DNA of 22,500 nucleotides. It comes from Glandiceps talaboti (taxonomy: Eukaryota; Hemichordata; Enteropneusta; Spengelidae). The stretch is taken from positions 13,777,822 to 13,800,321 of the forward strand of contig NC_135570.1 in NCBI RefSeq assembly GCF_964340395.1, written 5' to 3'. Below the pieces are notes generated by a model. It saw nothing but the letters and a program-made list of their open reading frames with translations. It was not told the DNA's origin and did no database searches. Position numbers and translations under genes: made by a program. Position 1 is the stretch's first letter; every line of letters starts with the position of its first letter. Below are positions 1 to 17,339 of this stretch, piece after piece.

Positions 1-103
1 TAAACAGGGAGCGTTCACCGAAGGACTATACATGTATACATTTAACGATCAACCTCACTTATTCGACAAGTTGCAGTTTTTATATTCTCTAGATCTAGAT
101 AAG

Positions 104-433
104 GCCTAAAAAATTGTTTGGTTCCGGTAACCCGACCCCACCTAATTTTTCACTGTCGACCCTAAAGTTTTGTTTTTACATATTCGAGAAAAAAAATAAA
201 ATCGCGAAAATTGTGAAGTCTCGCCAGAAATAATGGATGTGGAAACTGACATCAACTTAAAAAAAAAACAATATAAAAGTGTTCTTCCAATATGTAATGG
301 CTGTACATCTGATGGGAAGAAACCAACAACACAGAGACCATATGGAAAACAACAGAAAACATAACTACTTGAACTAGACACTCACATATATGAAAAAAAT
401 ATAAAATAAAAGAAATCTACCTACCGCCACCTA
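104..433. repeat. Dispersed repeat, copy A
   Basis: About 330 bp beginning near TTGTTTGGTT and ending near ATCTACCTACCGCCACC. It matches copy B at 1241-1588 along its whole length and in the same orientation, with scattered substitutions and small indels. Shared blocks include CATCTGATGGGAAGAAACCA, ACACAGAGACCATATGGAAA and GGAAACTGACATCAACTTAA. No coding or tRNA-like part is recognised, so the class is unknown (SINE, MITE or LINE 3' end). Confidence 0.85.
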
Positions 434-900
434 ATTTATATAATTTTATAAAACAACTTGACTACAATGTCAAACAGCATATACCAAGTCCTTGTTTGTA
501 ATTTAATACATTGGAAAACATTTTAAAATGTGTAAAAATGTTTGTTATTCTGCGTACAATAACATACTGTTTACATTTTTTGCATCTTTTTGCAATTTAT
601 TAAAAATAGTTTCAATATATGTGGCGAAGCGACAGAAGCCATCACATGCTGGGCGTGATGCGTTTGCTCACTCGTGTTACTCAGTTTGATTACTGTAATA
701 CAATTAAAAAATCACATGGTTTTGGTGGGTTTTTTATTTTTATTTTTTTTTACAATTTATTGAGTTATTTACAAACACAGACTTGGTCTATGTTATTTCA
801 CATTGATTTTTCAAGTAGAAAAAAAAACACGATGGAGCTGTTTATTATCAAAAAATCCTAAATAAGTACTAATTTGTCGAAGGTTTTGTCAGCTACGAGT
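434..900. other. Intronic AT-rich stretch without recognised feature
   Basis: Within the intron after sialyltransferase-like exon 4. I see poly-A/T runs but no exon with good splice sites on the minus strand, no RNA gene and no recognised repeat. Confidence 0.5.
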
Positions 901-911
901 TCAAGTCTCAC

Positions 912-6179
<5,268 letters not shown>

Positions 6180-6311
6180 AATACTGTACTAACATGGACA
6201 CCACCGTAAGGTAAACAAAGATAACTCGTACAAATATGTTTTGACTAACAGTGGGAGTGTCAAATATGTTCGCCTAGAGGTCAAACAACTAAGTCAGGTT
6301 CCTATACCTGT

Positions 6312-6319
6312 TGACGTCA
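6312..6319. promoter_or_regulatory. Full CRE palindrome TGACGTCA
   Basis: TGACGTCA, the consensus cAMP-response element bound by CREB/ATF factors, lies about 130 bp upstream of the candidate start exon of the minus-strand gene and eight bases from the (TA)n palindrome. It could belong to that gene's promoter. Only the motif is seen. Confidence 0.3.
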
Positions 6320-6326
6320 CTATATC

Positions 6327-6556
<230 letters not shown>

Positions 6557-6667
6557 TGTAATATTCATACTATTCCAAGACAAGAACACTAATTTGCATG
6601 ACAATAACCACTGTCTTCAGTATTTAAAGTGTAACAGAACTTGACTTGCTTGACAGAACTGGAGACC

Positions 6668-6706
6668 CACCGATGAAGAGGAGCTCAGTCTCTTCGAAAT
6701 ATTTGG
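6668..6706 (+). other. Hammerhead-like / Penelope-type motif (degenerate)
   Basis: CCGATGAAGAG, a short loop, then CTCTTCGAAAT resembles the CTGATGA - stem II - GAAA arrangement of the hammerhead-derived sequences carried by Penelope-like retroelements. The core has a substitution (CCGATGA), and no cleavage-site helix is evident, so it is probably an inactive remnant. Confidence 0.3.
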
Positions 6707-6728
6707 GTTAGAACTGTATGGTTCATGA

Positions 6729-6800
6729 TATTATTTAATTTAATTATATATATATTATTTAATTTAATTATATATATATATACTTAGTATATATATATTT
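6729..6800. repeat. AT-rich direct repeats
   Basis: TTATTTAATTTAATTATATA occurs twice in a row with TA runs between and after the copies. Low-complexity sequence, with no other signal. Confidence 0.8.
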
Positions 6801-8530
6801 AAAACCACGAACTTAAATTAATGATTAAGTTATTCAAAATAACTATCTACACATTTTGAGTGATGTCAAGCAACGTGCTACTGCGACACACATTTCTTTA
6901 ATACAGTCTGCCTACCGATGTATAGACATGTATATTAGGGGCGAGGGTCTGAGGCCTAAGTATAAGAATTTAGTTTTTTATCCTGCATTGAACCGTCTCG
7001 CCTCTTACGTCGCATGCAGTATTATGGTGACTCATGACGCACAATACCCGTACCCAACACAAACACTCTATTGTGACCAGTGACGAATATCAACCTAGAG
7101 AAGCGCAATGAAAAATGCAATCCGTCCCTTATTTGTAATGTGTGCATCAATCGTGACACGAAAATGTACACGATAAGGTTGTTCTTTTCGTTAGCACGAA
7201 CTATTTGTTTAAACCACACTCTAATTCTACTCCAACATGTACTCGATTTTTTGGCTTGAAGACTCTTAAGTATAGTACAATCGCTTTTTTGTTCGAGGCA
7301 AAACCTATCCTATAGTTCTGTCAAAAAACTAGGAGGGGGTGCCGAATTTCGCGTGATTTTTTCCTAGCCAAGGTCATAAGTTAGGGACTGGAATGTTTCT
7401 CTAGCCTGTATGCTGTTGGTGGCCCAGTGGATTGCGGGGATCCACCCTGTTTTTTTTTTAATTTTGAAGTGATGGGGTGTATTGAGTTTTAAATATTATG
7501 AACGACAACGTCATGTACATGTATTTTGATACCCTGTGGTGATACTTGGTTTAATGCTATAATTTATTGAATACCACTGGTGGTAATATGGATAACACCA
7601 ATATTATCACACATCGTCGTAAATCACAGCCCCTTTTACGGCATCGCTCAAGACCGTCAAGAGGCTTGATATTCGCATTATCGCGGAAGAAACATCAGCT
7701 CTCACAAAATGTGACACGTTCTTGTAATGCGATACTTCAAAGGAATTCATAGTTACTGCATCTACGTGCGATACAGTTCATATGAGAAAGGGTATGTGGT
7801 CTGTTTTGGATATGTGGTACGACAACAGTCTGGGTTTTGGGTCTCAGTATAGCCCCCCCCCCCCATTACTGTACATAGAGTTGCCCCGCCACCCCTCCCG
7901 TCACATTGTTACGTTGTATATGTAAAATATTCCGAGACCATCCACCACTGCCAAAAAAAATAAAATTGAGTTCACATACTTTCTTTATGGGGTCACGGAC
8001 TGTGTGACATGACCTTGTTGTTTATGTTCAAGTGACTAGTGTACGCACGCTAAATTACTGTAACATTTACATCAAGAAGACTTCTAACACCAAAGTAGAA
8101 CTTTCCTCAGCTAAAAAGCGGGCATGGTACTAAATATAGCATGCATATCACCTGATAACATTTAGGATGTGGGTCAAATTGCCCTGGAAACTGCACACAC
8201 ATAATTTGACACCATGTATGCGATGTATACTATACGTGTCTGGTCGTGTCCTAACAACAACCCGTGACATCGTGGACACTGTAAAATGCAAACTTGGCAA
8301 AGCAAAGTCTCGCTCGCGTTTAAAACTTCGTTTAGATATGCTGCCCACCCTTGTAGAGTGAGACGTGCTATTTGTATATGGCTGTCGAATATTGATGTAC
8401 AGGAGACTTTTAATCCGTAGATCTACTGAGACGAGAGGTAGCATACATTTATGAAACTCTGGTTTTGCCTTTCACTGTAACCTCTCAACACGCCAACACA
8501 AATATAGGGCTGGTGTAAGACTTATACTCC
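6801..8530. other. Intergenic stretch without recognised gene
   Basis: Between the two divergent genes. It holds homopolymer runs (T near 7450, C near 7853-7864) and short frames below 100 codons with no family features. I see no splice-supported exon. Confidence 0.5.
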
Positions 8531-8537
8531 GCACGTC

Positions 8538-8852
<315 letters not shown>

Positions 8853-8853
<1 letters not shown>

Positions 8854-8985
8854 GAAATGCATAAGGAACTAATAAACCAGTCCGTATATATAGCTGTTAA
8901 ATCCGACGTTTCGAATAAATATTCTTTTTCAAAGGAAAAATTGGCGAATACCTGCTAAATTCATATTAGTTCCTTATGCATTTCT
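8853..8985. mobile_element. 133-bp segment with 22-bp perfect inverted ends between two (CATA)n arrays
   Basis: Ends 8853-8874 and 8964-8985 (containing AGAAATGCATAAGGAACTAA) are exact reverse complements. One (CATA)n tract abuts the left end and another starts at 9023 on the right. The interior holds ATCCGACGTTTCGAATAAAT, then ATTCTTTTTCAAAGG, a hammerhead/Penelope-like signature on the minus strand. It is probably a small non-autonomous or truncated element. Confidence 0.6.
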
Positions 8986-9020
8986 TTATACTACAGTCCT
9001 AGCAGCATTATATATATATA

Positions 9021-9022
<2 letters not shown>

Positions 9023-9051
<29 letters not shown>

Positions 9052-9119
9052 CATACATACATACATACATACATACATACATACATACATACATACATAC
9101 ATACATACATACACACACA
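9023..9119. repeat. (CATA)n microsatellite
   Basis: About 90 bp of (ACAT)n ending in (AC)n, preceded by a short TA run at 9009-9021. Confidence 0.96.
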
Positions 9120-9484
9120 ATGTTTTGTCATTGGCCTTGAAACAGTTTATGTACACATGTTCTAGCATAAGTTGTCAGCGTTAATGAAAGGAAGCAGACA
9201 TTTTGGATGACAGCGTGTAAGGTCATTGTAACCATAGACCCTTATTATATTAGGATCTATGTCGTAGCGATATCAACTTCTCGTCCAGTATACGCTATTA
9301 CATACAATGTCTACTTCACGCTGAATATATGCTTATTATGAGAGAACCGTGTTTTGTGTTCTCTCCTTTCAAACTTTAGGTGGTGTGGTAAAAATCTTAT
9401 TAACAATGTTACGTTGAAGGGCATGATGGTTGTTATTTACAGAACACGAGTAGGGTAAACATAGAATACCTGCTAAATTCATAT

Positions 9485-11215
9485 GTAGTCGTCGGTGTAC
9501 ATGTCACAGAGTGATAAATGCGGGTTTTTATGTTGTAATACACAGTATTATTCTATAATTGGGATACAAACGAGGTAAGTTGGGACTCGATTCTGACATG
9601 GGGAGGGAAAACGGTCAAAATCGAGTTTCAACTATCGGCATATGGGACGAAGTACAGAAGTATACACTATGCATACAATAACAATATGGCACACACGATA
9701 ATGGCTTTACAACCCATTTATAATGACAAAGAAGTCACCCATGGTCATGACGGTGCGCGGTACGAATATTTTATACGGTCTAAACTTGTGTCAAAAATAC
9801 AAGCTCAATATATGGAAGGAATCAACTAGCGGTGAAATCTTTACACAAAGCAAGCCGTGCGACTGATGAGGAAGAAGATAGCGAGACAGCTGAGCTGCTG
9901 AGACGTGTGGTTCATCGGTTGCCATGCACCATAAAACGATAAAAATAGACGTATAGTACGATCACGAGTATAATACTAACCTCGCCATTTCACAATAAGA
10001 TGCGATCTTGATAATATGTTTCCCCGTGTGTCATCATCAAAAGTGGGCTGCGAGGGACATCACATCGTACGATGTATTCACGCCGTTCACTGTGACACGG
10101 TGTACGCTTTAACTTAAAGACGGTGTGACCTAATTTGACCCACCATATATTTGCATGCATAAATCTACATACTTAACATATATAATATACAACCAGCCAG
10201 ATCCACAGAATCAATCAATGCCACTCGGGCTTTTTTGGGAGGTTGAAATTTTACGAATGAATTTGTTAATGATACCAAAATTAGTACTTGTAAATAAACT
10301 TTGTATAAATTACACCATGTGATGTCGATCGTTGCCATCGTTACATGAATCATTAACAATAACAACAATTATGAAAAGGGGAATAGAATCTTTTATTTAC
10401 TTCGATGCCAAAATACTTTTAAATTGGAAATCTCATTGACGACTGACAGAGTCTATTGTACAGGTATACACTAGAAAAATATCAGAATTGGAGATATACA
10501 TTTTGTGAATTTTACACGAAAAGATGCAACTGATGAATCCATGGCAACATGAAAACAACCTGGGTAATGATGGCACATGATGGCATCCGAACTACAGCAG
10601 TTCATGAATCGAATTGGGATGATTTTAACAGTGAGGGTACATACGTACGTCGATAACGAACTCCATTACGTGTACGACATAATCAGAAGACCATGACAAA
10701 CATTTGCATATATCCCATAAATTACCACCACAGCCCAAATAGTACCAGACCTTCCTATTGTTAAGGAAATGTAAATTTATGTATTGAGGCACCTATAAAG
10801 TTAAATGACTTTGTTTTGACCTTGGAAAGGCAATCAGAATCAGTTTTGTTCACGGATCCCGGCTGGCAGAAAAATACACATAATATAATATCTATTATAC
10901 TAAGCGGGAGTTGTTTTTTTGTATTCGTTTTTTTTTTTTTTTTTTGGGGGGGGGTGATTTTTTTTTTTGCAAATTGGCGAAATAGATTAGAAAAATATCA
11001 CCAGTGTTCGCTTGACTTGTACTGTGTGAGACTTGCTCCTTCAGTAACACAATGCCGATTCTCTCATAAATATTGTGGGGCACTAAAGATGTCCGACTCC
11101 TTTTCTACAAGCGTAATGAAATATGTCGACCACTACTCAATACATTGACTTGCTGATTTGATGAATTTGTGTGTCACTCAGGCATGCAGCTTCACCTTTG
11201 ACTCGGACGGTCTGT
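9485..11215. other. Intergenic stretch without recognised gene
   Basis: Includes a 52-codon open frame at 9784-9942 with no recognised domain and a homopolymer block T(n)G(n)T(n) at about 10929-10968. No splice-supported exon or RNA gene is recognised. Confidence 0.5.
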
Positions 11216-11224
11216 AATCAGGTT

Positions 11225-11325
11225 AGTCTGTAAGGTACGCCGTGACGGGGCGCCCTCAAACATCGGCCAACCCCTAAGAGAGAGAGGCCGGTGAGGGCGA
11301 AACGTCACGACGTATCTTACAGTCT
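11225..11325. mobile_element. 101-bp hairpin element, copy 1
   Basis: The left end AGTCTGTAAGGTACGCCGTG pairs with the right end, whose reverse complement is AGACTGTAAGATACGTCGTG. Inside, GCCCTCA...CGGCC pairs with GGCCG...TGAGGGC around a loop rich in AGAGAG. The flanks TCTGTAATCAGG (11211-11222) and TCTATAATCAGG (11323-11334) look like imperfect target duplications. It is GC-richer than its surroundings. Confidence 0.65.
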
Positions 11326-11615
11326 ATAATCAGGTAAACTACTCAGTGTACGATGTTCATTCCATTAGGAAGACTTCAGTAATTACGAAGGGGCGAGGGA
11401 TTTAGGGTATGTCTGAGCTGTAAAATGTGACCCTCCCCCTACTCCTTTTTCTAAACTCTGACCCCCCCCCCCCCCCCATCTCAAAATGACAAATTCACTG
11501 ATAGATGGATGGAAATTATGTGGACAGATTAAAGTATCTGTAACGTTTGATGATTGTTTCAGTATTTTGTTCTGTGTATCAACTACCGTTTTTAGTTTCT
11601 TGTTCTACTCCATAA

Positions 11616-11672
11616 CTGTCTATCTGTCTGTCTGTCTGTCTGTCTGTCTGTGTCTGTGTGTCTGTGTGTGTA
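11616..11672. repeat. (CTGT)n/(GT)n microsatellite
   Basis: About ten CTGT units grading into TGTGTCTGTG. Nearby homopolymer: C(n) at 11462-11477. Confidence 0.93.
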
Positions 11673-12860
11673 TGGATGTATTCGCATTATCATTACCGCC
11701 AATTTCACCCAACATCGCCAAAACATGTAGTGTGCGTCACAAAATTAATGTATTGTTTATCTTTTTTTTCATACATTTAGAAGATAAAAGATAAAAACAA
11801 AATTTCAGACACCCCGACGTCCTACAAATAAAAATCAAATTACAAGTAATTGCTATGTGATACTCTTTTCCATTAAAATAGACTAATAAAATAAAATGTT
11901 ATATTTTTCAAATTTTTCCAGACTCCTAATGATTTCAGTGATAACAACGTGATTAATTAATTGTTGCAGTTATTTTAGTTACCAAAGAGTTGGTATGTCT
12001 GAAGAGTTTATACTCTTCTAACAATATCATATGAATATATTGTAACCTCGATGAAAGCATTTGTCACCATGTAATATGGGAAATCTGAAGGTTGGGCTTG
12101 CCTAGCTGGTATATGCGACTTATCCAATATTTACTATGTGTCAACATTTCAGTAAATGCAATAGCCCAGTATGTCGCAATTTTGAACTTGCAAACCCGCC
12201 ATGTTGAATGTTGCATCATGGGAAATGTGATAATAAATACTAATCAATTAGTATTGTAAACAATATTCATATATTGTTTGTAACCACAAATAATCAATTC
12301 ATAGTTACCCTGCTGACCATTGTGGGGGAGTTATTTAATCGATAGCTCCAGATTAGATATTACGATAACCACAGATAATCCCATAGTCCTTTGCGTCTGA
12401 GCATGCTCAGTCTGGATTGCAAGTTCCCTATTCTCCACGTGACACAAACTAGCAAAAATAGTGTTCATGTTTTTTTGGGTTTTTAGTTATGGCCATTTCC
12501 TTTTAATAAATAAATAGTGGGTACGTTTTATTGATTAGGGTCCAATGTAAAATTAAGAAAGTATCCGCTCATGTAAACATTTTTGTGATTATCTTTCGAA
12601 AACATCCACCCATATCTAAGTACGTGTATTTTTTGTCTAAAAATACAACTGTTACAGAAAGTGGATAATCATATTATGGGTTGCCAACCTGCATATGCAG
12701 TCCTCGCCAATCGTTCAGTTCGTGCGTATTGTTGAGAGTCACATTATCATCGAACTGAATGGCTAAGACAAAACGTTGCCTGATCGAGGATGGATGCGGG
12801 CAGCTTAGCTTATCATCACGTATGTAAATTTGCATGAGCCTACACGCACTTCTTATTAGG
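11673..12860. other. Upstream region of the TMEM175-like gene
   Basis: No coding exon recognised. It contains the 14-bp palindrome CTGAGCATGCTCAG (about 12397-12410), the CACGTG at 12436-12441, and inverted CAGTTCG/CGAACTG around 12715-12760. Promoter and 5' UTR probably lie near 12860-13004, but no TATA box stands out. Confidence 0.4.
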
Positions 12861-12872
12861 TTGTATCGCCAA

Positions 12873-12880
12873 TCACGTGA
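12873..12880. promoter_or_regulatory. CLEAR-type E-box TCACGTGA upstream of the TMEM175-like start
   Basis: A perfect palindromic TCACGTGA lies 125-132 bp before the start codon, with CCAAT overlapping its left edge (12869-12873). TCACGTGA is the core of the CLEAR element bound by TFEB/TFE3-type bHLH-Zip factors in lysosomal gene promoters. Another CACGTG (CACGTGAC half-match) is at 12436-12441. Function is inference. Confidence 0.45.
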
Positions 12881-13004
12881 TGTGTATTAGATACACCCAG
12901 TCATTCACCGAAAAGATCCCCAAGCTAGAATGAACCACACTAGACAAGTAAGAAACACAGATCGAGTGTGACGCGACGGTGAGGTCAACCGTATAAACCT
13001 GATC

Positions 13005-13088
13005 ATGGCGATGGAACAGAGATACATGAGTTCTGAAAGAACCCGTGGTTATAGCGATGCAGTATACGCTATCGTCATAACAATTTTG
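13005..13088 (+). CDS. TMEM175: TMEM175-like exon 1 (start codon and pore helix 1)
   Basis: 28 codons. The ATG at 13005 has A at -3 and G at +4, and an in-frame TGA at 12969-12971 shows that this frame does not extend upstream within the exon. A second ATG two codons later could also serve. The pore-helix signature is [14 protein letters not shown], with Y where most family members have F in the FSD motif. The isoleucine at residue 23 aligns with the hydrophobic gate isoleucine of human repeat one, and the arginine at residue 12 with the conserved arginine before the motif (alignment by eye, from memory). The donor is TTG|GTAAGT, phase 0, at the end of helix 1. Confidence 0.88.
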
Positions 13089-16000
13089 GTAAGTGTTACT
13101 ATATTGAATCACATGAATTGTCAGTGAAAATTGGATAATATTATGTATTCGCTATCAAATGACTGAATTCATACAATGTGTGAAACCTTACGTAATCCAG
13201 TTAAAAGCCACCCGCTTATTTATTTATCGAGTACTTTGATATTGTAACCTCACCTATCTACAGTCAAACCACGTAAATTCAGAGGTACGGACGAGACCAC
13301 AATATCTGCAATAACCCATGTCGCTGAAGACGAAATTTAAGATTGATGTACTATATTGTTTACACACCAAATAAACTTCAAGTTCAAACCACTTGGAGAG
13401 TTTACACGATCGAGTAATAATATTTGATACAATATTAATATAATTATTAAAAGTTAATGTGTGTACTTCTAATTACTGTATTTTATATTTAATATTTACA
13501 GTACTATATACAGTTTAAAAAATGACAATCGTGGTTTGCAAGAATGACTGGAATTGAATATCAAACTCAAGTGTCTCGAAGTGGCAACTTGTTCCACATA
13601 CAGTCATAATTGGTGGCTCATATTTGCAGAGTGATTTTCCTCACTGTTATCAGTGTTATCTCCCTCACCACACCTCAAATATAAACATTACAACAAAACG
13701 TTAACATAACTGCCATCTATCTGTTCAGTAGTGTAGTGTGGCTGTAAGCAATACATAGATGCATAACTTACCTCCGGAATACTGGCACCGTGATATAGAG
13801 CTAGAATTGCCATTGTACAATCGATAATTTTAGAATAATATCTAAAAACAGGGCTTTTACGAGTGTCACGTTGCGTGAAAGGAAGACGGTTGACAGATGC
13901 ATCAATATAATTTAAAGCCACAACTGAACTGACAACATCGCTATTTGCCAACTTTTCCTCGTACAAAGAATTTCCATTATCGTGTCAAAATATCGTGTTT
14001 GACAGGTCTGGCAACCCCTGGCAACACATGTTGGGACATTTCAAACAAAACAACAATTTACTCATGATCTACACACTGCATATTCACTCAATCAACTATT
14101 TATCAGGAAATAAACTAGTATCACCTTGAATTTAAGGATAATTCATTTGTAGAGATATTCAACCTTTTGAATAGTCAGGGCCATCGTTTTTACACAGCGA
14201 TCTATTAAGCGCATGAATATTTCTAGCGATGCATTCAATTTAACCGGAACGGTAAAGTCGTCCCAGTAGGTATTTTATGAATGCTATGTTCATTAAGTGT
14301 TATGACATTCCAGTATTTCCATCATAGAGAGCTGATGTTGAGATGTATCCCGGGATGTGGTAATTTTGGTTACTGGATGTCGTAGCTATGGTCACTAATA
14401 ATATGATGAATCGAAAGGGATTCTTGGTCGCTCAGGAGAGGGTTTTTTTTTTTGAAATTCTTTATTTTTTCTCATTAATTTTATTTCAGAAAATGTCATT
14501 TATCGCATATGTTTCGTAAGCAATGCGGTTACTGTAAATTCCGCACAGTCACAGCACATGAAAAAAGACAATAATTTTAAAATGGCAAATAAAGAATTTT
14601 AAAAAGGATTAAATTCGATTAAATATAATATTCCGGCTGTAGATTCGTCTCTTTCTCGACAAACCTTTCGTACAAGGGGATTTCTAATCTGTAAGATACA
14701 AGACATTCGTACCACGCTATCAGCCAGTACACATCAGTGGTTTAAGAAGCCTGATAGTCCTGAACACAGTGGGTTGAACAACACGACGTATCTTACAGTC
14801 TAGGGCATTTCACCAATGTCACTCAACCCTTTATAAGCTTATTACAGAGATGAATAAACAATTTTGATAACATAAAATAAACTGCTATGCAACAAACGGC
14901 GAGACGCTACTATTGCTGAATTCTAGAAGGCTAAGTCCTATATTTAGGGAAATTAAAGTTAAGGGTATAAACTACCCTGAACAATAACAGCGTTCTTAAC
15001 TCGTATACGTATAGAAATCGTAAACATTTTATTCTGTATATAGAGTGTCAATAACAGCGATCCAAATATAAATTATCATATGCTATTACTAAGACTGTCC
15101 ACAGTGCTCTTAACTGACGTTTTCCGTTAATAGATGAAAGTAATGTCCAATATATCGCAGCCAAAGTGACTGTATATCATCGGAAAGAGAAAGAATGAAT
15201 GGACGTGCGTTGTAATAGGAAGTAGTTACTACAAAAATAGAAAGCGTATAGCATTTCAATTGGGCGGCATAATGTTTTTTATACACTTTTTTGCTACAAA
15301 TTACACAAAATGCAGGCACTGATAGCGTGCATGCACATGGAATGATTCATTTTATCTCATTGTGAACACAAACAAACAGTTCTGTGTTTGAATTTTCCTT
15401 GTGTCATATCCGAGTGATGTTGATTTTTTTCACAGTGAGATACAATGTATCATTTTATATGTTTGCGCAATATCATTGTCTGTGTTTGTTTTGTAATCTG
15501 AGACGTTGTGTGAGACCTAGAAAGCATCGTGCCGCGTATGCCTAATTGAAACTCAGAGTCTATAGTAACTCTGATTTGGTAGTAGCCCTCGGGCAGGCGT
15601 TGCTTCTCTGACATACATGGGCCAAATTTGATACAACACATTGTGTATGGTTACTACATCACACAGTAAATTTTATATGTCTTGCATTTACCACACTTCA
15701 TTCCCTACGGTCTTAAAAAAATGACACCCTTTGCATACAATATAGACACACTCCAGTTCAAGACACTTGGGACTTTGATTTACAGAAACGTTAGCCAAAA
15801 GGTTAGATAACTTTCAGTGGCATCATCTGTCATTTGGATTTTTATTAGGTGTATAGTAGCCCATGAGCCTCCATCCTCTTAACGTGAAGGTGTAGTCATC
15901 CATGCAACAATCTCATTCTACAAGGTGTCATTGACCCCGACTTTTCACACCTTGGATAAAATTTGAACCACAAATTTGTCCCAATCGACCAAGCTATATA

Positions 16001-17280
16001 ACTGGGCACCTGGTAGGACAAAGGATTGCGTTACTTTGTGACAAATTTAATCATATTATTGCAAACGCCTTTATTGATTGTATTTTCCCAAGAGGAATTG
16101 ATTAAATTATAAACGGCCGTTGTTCCATTATAGGTCCGTACTAAGGGTAATGATTGCACAGTGCTATATGATCATGACATCCATTCTAGAGGGCGCTGTA
16201 TTAATATTTAAGGTCTATTACTAGCCAACGTTTACATATGATCCAGTTGAGAATGTAAAGTATATATTATCAGGGCTTGACTTTAAAAATATTCGATTTT
16301 CAATTTTCACAGTCAAGGTGTCATGGTCAATGTTTTACTGAACCAAATGACTTTAACCTTTGAACCTACGAAGGCTTCCAAATAATGTCACGTGATGTTA
16401 CTTGAATATATGTACGAGATAATGATGTAGAAATGTATTAGTTCTATTGAAAATGTTCAACTGAAATTGTACAAATATCACACATTGAAACTCAAAACCT
16501 TCTGGAATATTCTTGATTAGGCAAAGAAAATATTTCTGGTCAGGACATTTTGTCTAAAAAGGTGTGACGATGCATTTTTTTAATTGTCAAAGTTGCCACT
16601 CAATCTACCATTTATGGCAGTTACTGTAACAGTTCTTTTTATTTAGTTCTTTAGAGCAAATGTACGTGTATGTGGGGCAGATATGCCATTTGCTTGTTCA
16701 CGATTGGCTCTGCAGTTGTCTTCACTGAAGCCGCAATTAATGTAGGGAGGGTTATTTTTTCTGTTTTCACTCGGATCTCCAGGGTTGGACAAACACGTAA
16801 AAAATAAGATCGATGCGGGCTATTTAAGAGATGTGTGCGATGAAGAGAAACAATTCCGTGTTTAAGGTGTTGGCTTTATTGCTTTATTTTCACGGTGTGG
16901 TGTTTTGTACACATTAATTGTTTATACTAATAACGTCGGTATCTACTGAAAACCTGATTACCTTATCAATTATTAATCAAATCATTTCGTTGAAATGGAC
17001 GACAGTGATGGTATCTATAATATATTTCATATCTCAGATTTTCTTTCAAATATTAGTTTAAGTGAAATTTACCCAATACCAATATTACCATGTCTTGGGA
17101 TGTGATGACATTTACATTCGATTTAAACCTGTATTGACGTCTTGCTTTCTTGTTAATACCGCAGGGGATTTCGGAGCTTTTTGTTGCGTTTATTCTCTCC
17201 CCACCAGAATTACAATGTATCATACTGTAACATTCGACGCAGTAGTCTATTTATCAGAAGCATAGTCATTTGATATTAGG

Positions 17281-17339
<59 letters not shown>

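Noticed and set aside
9868-9890. Hammerhead ribozyme at CTGATGAG
   Set aside because: The required GAAA strand is replaced by GCGAGAC, and no stem II can be formed.
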